A DNA stretch of 41,295 bases, taken from positions 1 through 41,295 of the forward strand of contig NZ_JAERRH010000032.1 in the NCBI RefSeq assembly GCF_016741855.1. Direction: 5' to 3'. A program made the translations under genes and the position numbers. The notes below the pieces were generated by a model. It saw only the letters and a program-made list of their open reading frames with translations, was not told where the DNA came from and made no database searches. Below are positions 39,318 through 41,295 of this stretch, in pieces; position 1 is the first letter of the stretch; the number at the start of each line of letters is the position of its first letter. This DNA is from Streptomyces musisoli. GTDB lineage: Bacteria; Actinomycetota; Actinomycetes; Streptomycetales; Streptomycetaceae.

Positions 39318-41120
39318 ATGGGGGACAAGGCAACTCTGTTCGAGACAGGGCGATTTGTGCAGCCTTTCGCTACGGAGCCGGCCCGCGACGAGATGGTGGA
39401 CATGGGGGATGCCGCCGAGGAGACGCGCCTCGCGCTCGCCGCGCAGAGCGGTGACGCCGAAGCGGCGAGCGTCCTCGGAGCCATGCTGCTGCGCCGCGGC
39501 GACCTCGACGGAGCCGAACCCCACCTGCGGGCCGCCACCGCGGCCGGAGACCGGGCCGCCGCGAACAACCTGGGGGTCCTGCTGCACCAGCGCGGTTACC
39601 CCGAGGAGGCGGCCGGCTGGTGGCGGATCGCCGCCGTGGCCGGTTCCGCCGCCGCCGCACACGCGCTGGGCCGCTGCCACCGCGAGCGCGGGGACGAGCC
39701 GGCCGCCGAGTACTGGCTGCGCCAGTCCGCCGAACAGGGCCATGTCCTCGGCGCCTACGCGCTCGCGGACCTGCTGGAGCACCGCGGGGACGTCGCCGCC
39801 GAGCACTGGATGCGGGCCGCGGCCGAGCGGGGGCACCGCGAGGCGGCCTACCGGCTGGCGCGCACCCTCGACCGCACCTGCGGACCCGGGGACGAGACCG
39901 CGGCCGACAACGCTGTCGCGGAGGCCGAGCAGTGGTACCGGCAGGCCGCCGCGCGCGGTCACCGGCGGGCCGCGCTGCACCTCGGGGCGATCCTGGAGCG
40001 GCGTGGGGAGCTGAAGGAGGCCGGGCGCTGGTACCTGACCTCCGCCAAGGACGGCGAGCCGCGGGCCGCCTGCGCGCTCGGCTTCCTGCTGCGCGACGCC
40101 GGCGACACCGAGAGCGCGGCCGTGTGGTGGCTGCGCGCCGCCCAGGAGGGCGACGGCAACGCGGCGAACGCGCTGGGCGCGCTGCACGCCGAGCGCGGCG
40201 AGACCCAGACCGCCGAGCGCTGGTACCGGGCCGCGCTGGACGCCGGCGACGACAACGGCGCCTACAACCTCGGGCTGCTCTGCGCCGAGCAGGGCCGGAC
40301 CGCGCAGGCCGAGCAGTGGTACCGGCGGGCCGCCTACGCCGGGCACCGGGAGGCCGCCAACGCGCTGGCCATCCTGCTGCTCCAGGGCGGCGACACGACC
40401 GGGGCCGAGCCGTGGTTCTCCAAGGCCGCCGAGGCGGGCAGCGTGGACGCCGCGTTCAACCTCGGCATCCTCTACGCCGGCCGCGGCGAGGACGAGATGG
40501 CGCTGCGCTGGTACGAGCGGGCGGCCTCCGCCGGGCACGCCGAGGCCGCGCTGCAGGTCGGGATCGCCCGGCTGCGCGACGGCGACGAGCCGCAGGCCGA
40601 ACGGCATCTGCGCTGCGCTGCCGGGAGCGGCAGTGCGGAGGGCGCATACCGGCTGGCCGCCCTGCTCGACGCGCGCAGGCCGCCGGAGCCCGCGCACGAG
40701 CTGGGGGAGACCGTGCAGGAGAAGACCGAGTGCGAGGAGTGGTACGAGCGTGCCGCCTCGCAGGGGCACCGGCGGGCGCAGGTGCGGGTCGGCATGCTCG
40801 CGGCGGCCCGGGGCGACGTGGTGGAGGCGGCGAGGTGGTACCGGACGGCGGCCGAGGCCGGGTCCCGCAACGGTGCCTTCAACCTGGGGCTGCTGCTTGC
40901 CCGTGAGGGCAGTGAGCCGGAGGCGGCGGTGTGGTGGACCCGAGCGGCCGACGCCGGTCACGGCCGGGCGGCGTTGCGGCTGGCCCTCGTCTACGCGCGT
41001 CGCGGTGAGCTGGCGGAAGGACAGAGGTGGGCCGACCGGGCCGTGGCGCTGGGGCCGGCGGAGGTCACCGAGCGGGCGGGACGCCTGCGGGACGCGCTGC
41101 GGGAAGAACTGTCCGCGTAA
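39318..41120 (+). CDS. Sel1/TPR repeat protein
   Basis: ATG 39318 gives 600 aa; ATG 39309 would add 3. GACGAT (39305-39310) ends 7 nt before ATG 39318. After an N-terminal tail of about 35 residues the protein consists of about 14 Sel1-like repeats of roughly 36 residues, with the pattern A-x-x-W-Y-R-x-A-A-x-x-G-H-x-x-A-A-x-x-L-G. Aromatic residues at the WY/WW positions and Gly-Asp turns repeat regularly from about 40 to 580. Such solenoids are protein-interaction scaffolds; no catalytic domain, signal peptide or membrane helix is present. Partner unknown. Confidence 0.9.
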   Translation: MGDKATLFETGRFVQPFATEPARDEMVDMGDAAEETRLALAAQSGDAEAASVLGAMLLRRGDLDGAEPHLRAATAAGDRAAANNLGVLLHQRGYPEEAAGWWRIAAVAGSAAAAHALGRCHRERGDEPAAEYWLRQSAEQGHVLGAYALADLLEHRGDVAAEHWMRAAAERGHREAAYRLARTLDRTCGPGDETAADNAVAEAEQWYRQAAARGHRRAALHLGAILERRGELKEAGRWYLTSAKDGEPRAACALGFLLRDAGDTESAAVWWLRAAQEGDGNAANALGALHAERGETQTAERWYRAALDAGDDNGAYNLGLLCAEQGRTAQAEQWYRRAAYAGHREAANALAILLLQGGDTTGAEPWFSKAAEAGSVDAAFNLGILYAGRGEDEMALRWYERAASAGHAEAALQVGIARLRDGDEPQAERHLRCAAGSGSAEGAYRLAALLDARRPPEPAHELGETVQEKTECEEWYERAASQGHRRAQVRVGMLAAARGDVVEAARWYRTAAEAGSRNGAFNLGLLLAREGSEPEAAVWWTRAADAGHGRAALRLALVYARRGELAEGQRWADRAVALGPAEVTERAGRLRDALREELSA

Positions 41121-41154
41121 CCCCGCCCGCAAGCCGCCCCGTGCCGGTGGCCGG

Positions 41155-41236
41155 CCAGGGGGCCACCCAAGACGCGCACGGTGCCACCGCCCCCGCCAGG
41201 AGGCCGCCCAAGACGCGCACGGTGCCACCGCACCCA
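41155..41236 (+). repeat. 41-bp tandem repeat at the right edge of the window
   Basis: Two copies begin CCAGG(G/A)GGCC(A/G)CCC at 41155 and 41196, sharing an identical 25-bp core starting CCCAAGACGCGCACGG (41166 and 41207). Copies may continue in altered form at 41230-41290. The right edge of the window cuts the region, and no gene is recognised in it. Confidence 0.7.
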
Positions 41237-41295
41237 CCCGCGCCGACGGCACAACCGCCCGCAGCCGCGTACCTGCACCTGCACCCGGCCACGCG

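Overview
The window is a stretch of a high-GC actinomycete chromosome, almost certainly Streptomyces or a close relative. The signs are very strong G/C third-position bias, GTG and TTG starts, long open frames on both strands of every gene, an initiator tRNA of the Streptomyces type, and characteristic actinobacterial families (WblC/WhiB7, AdnA/AdnB, UvrD2, mycoredoxin, NudC, UPF0182, DUF2342, PDZ-Lon). From memory, the order alkyltransferase-like protein, adnA, adnB, nudC, mrx1, uvrD2, whiB7, ABC1 kinase, DUF2342, PDZ-Lon, UPF0182 also occurs in Mycobacterium tuberculosis around Rv3193c-Rv3204. This is therefore an old conserved block, not a recent island. No insertion sequence, prophage or CRISPR array was seen.

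Layout. 1-6.9 kb: possible last codons of a + strand gene with a strong terminator, then a minus-strand group (flippase with a degenerate kinase-like domain, two tandem secreted lipoprotein peptidases, a small membrane protein). 7.1-15.5 kb: an alkyltransferase-like protein and the two subunits of the AdnAB helicase-nuclease. The subunits are separated by an unusual 43-bp repeat array, and each carries a low-complexity acidic insertion. 15.6-18.4 kb: M20 peptidase, NudC and, convergent, mycoredoxin. 18.6-22.2 kb: UvrD2, then the wblC antibiotic-response regulator behind a roughly 600-nt leader with a 106-codon upstream ORF and a textbook intrinsic terminator, followed by a translationally coupled 107-aa protein.

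22.3-31.6 kb: a zinc-ribbon miniprotein; an ABC1/UbiB kinase-like gene coupled to an orphan ThiF/E1-like gene; a YgjP-type metallopeptidase; a three-gene AIM24 cluster whose first member is a TerD-AIM24 fusion; a NUDIX hydrolase coupled to a DUF2342 protein. 31.8-41.3 kb: an atypical SDR protein, an orphan MoaE, a 57-aa membrane miniprotein, a PDZ-Lon protease, a PPA1309-like protein, a UPF0182 membrane protein, tRNA-fMet and a Sel1/TPR repeat protein.

How the genes fit together. Several are genome-maintenance or stress functions: end resection (AdnAB), UvrD2, O6-alkylguanine sensing (ATL), NAD-cap/NADH hydrolysis (NudC), mycothiol redox (Mrx1) and ribosome-stress response (WblC). About a dozen genes have a -10-like hexamer only 5-8 nt before the start codon, so leaderless mRNAs are probably common here. 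Best leads for new biology are the wblC leader, the TerD/AIM24 cluster, the ThiF-like/ABC1 pair, the pseudokinase-flippase fusion, and the repeat array between adnA and adnB.
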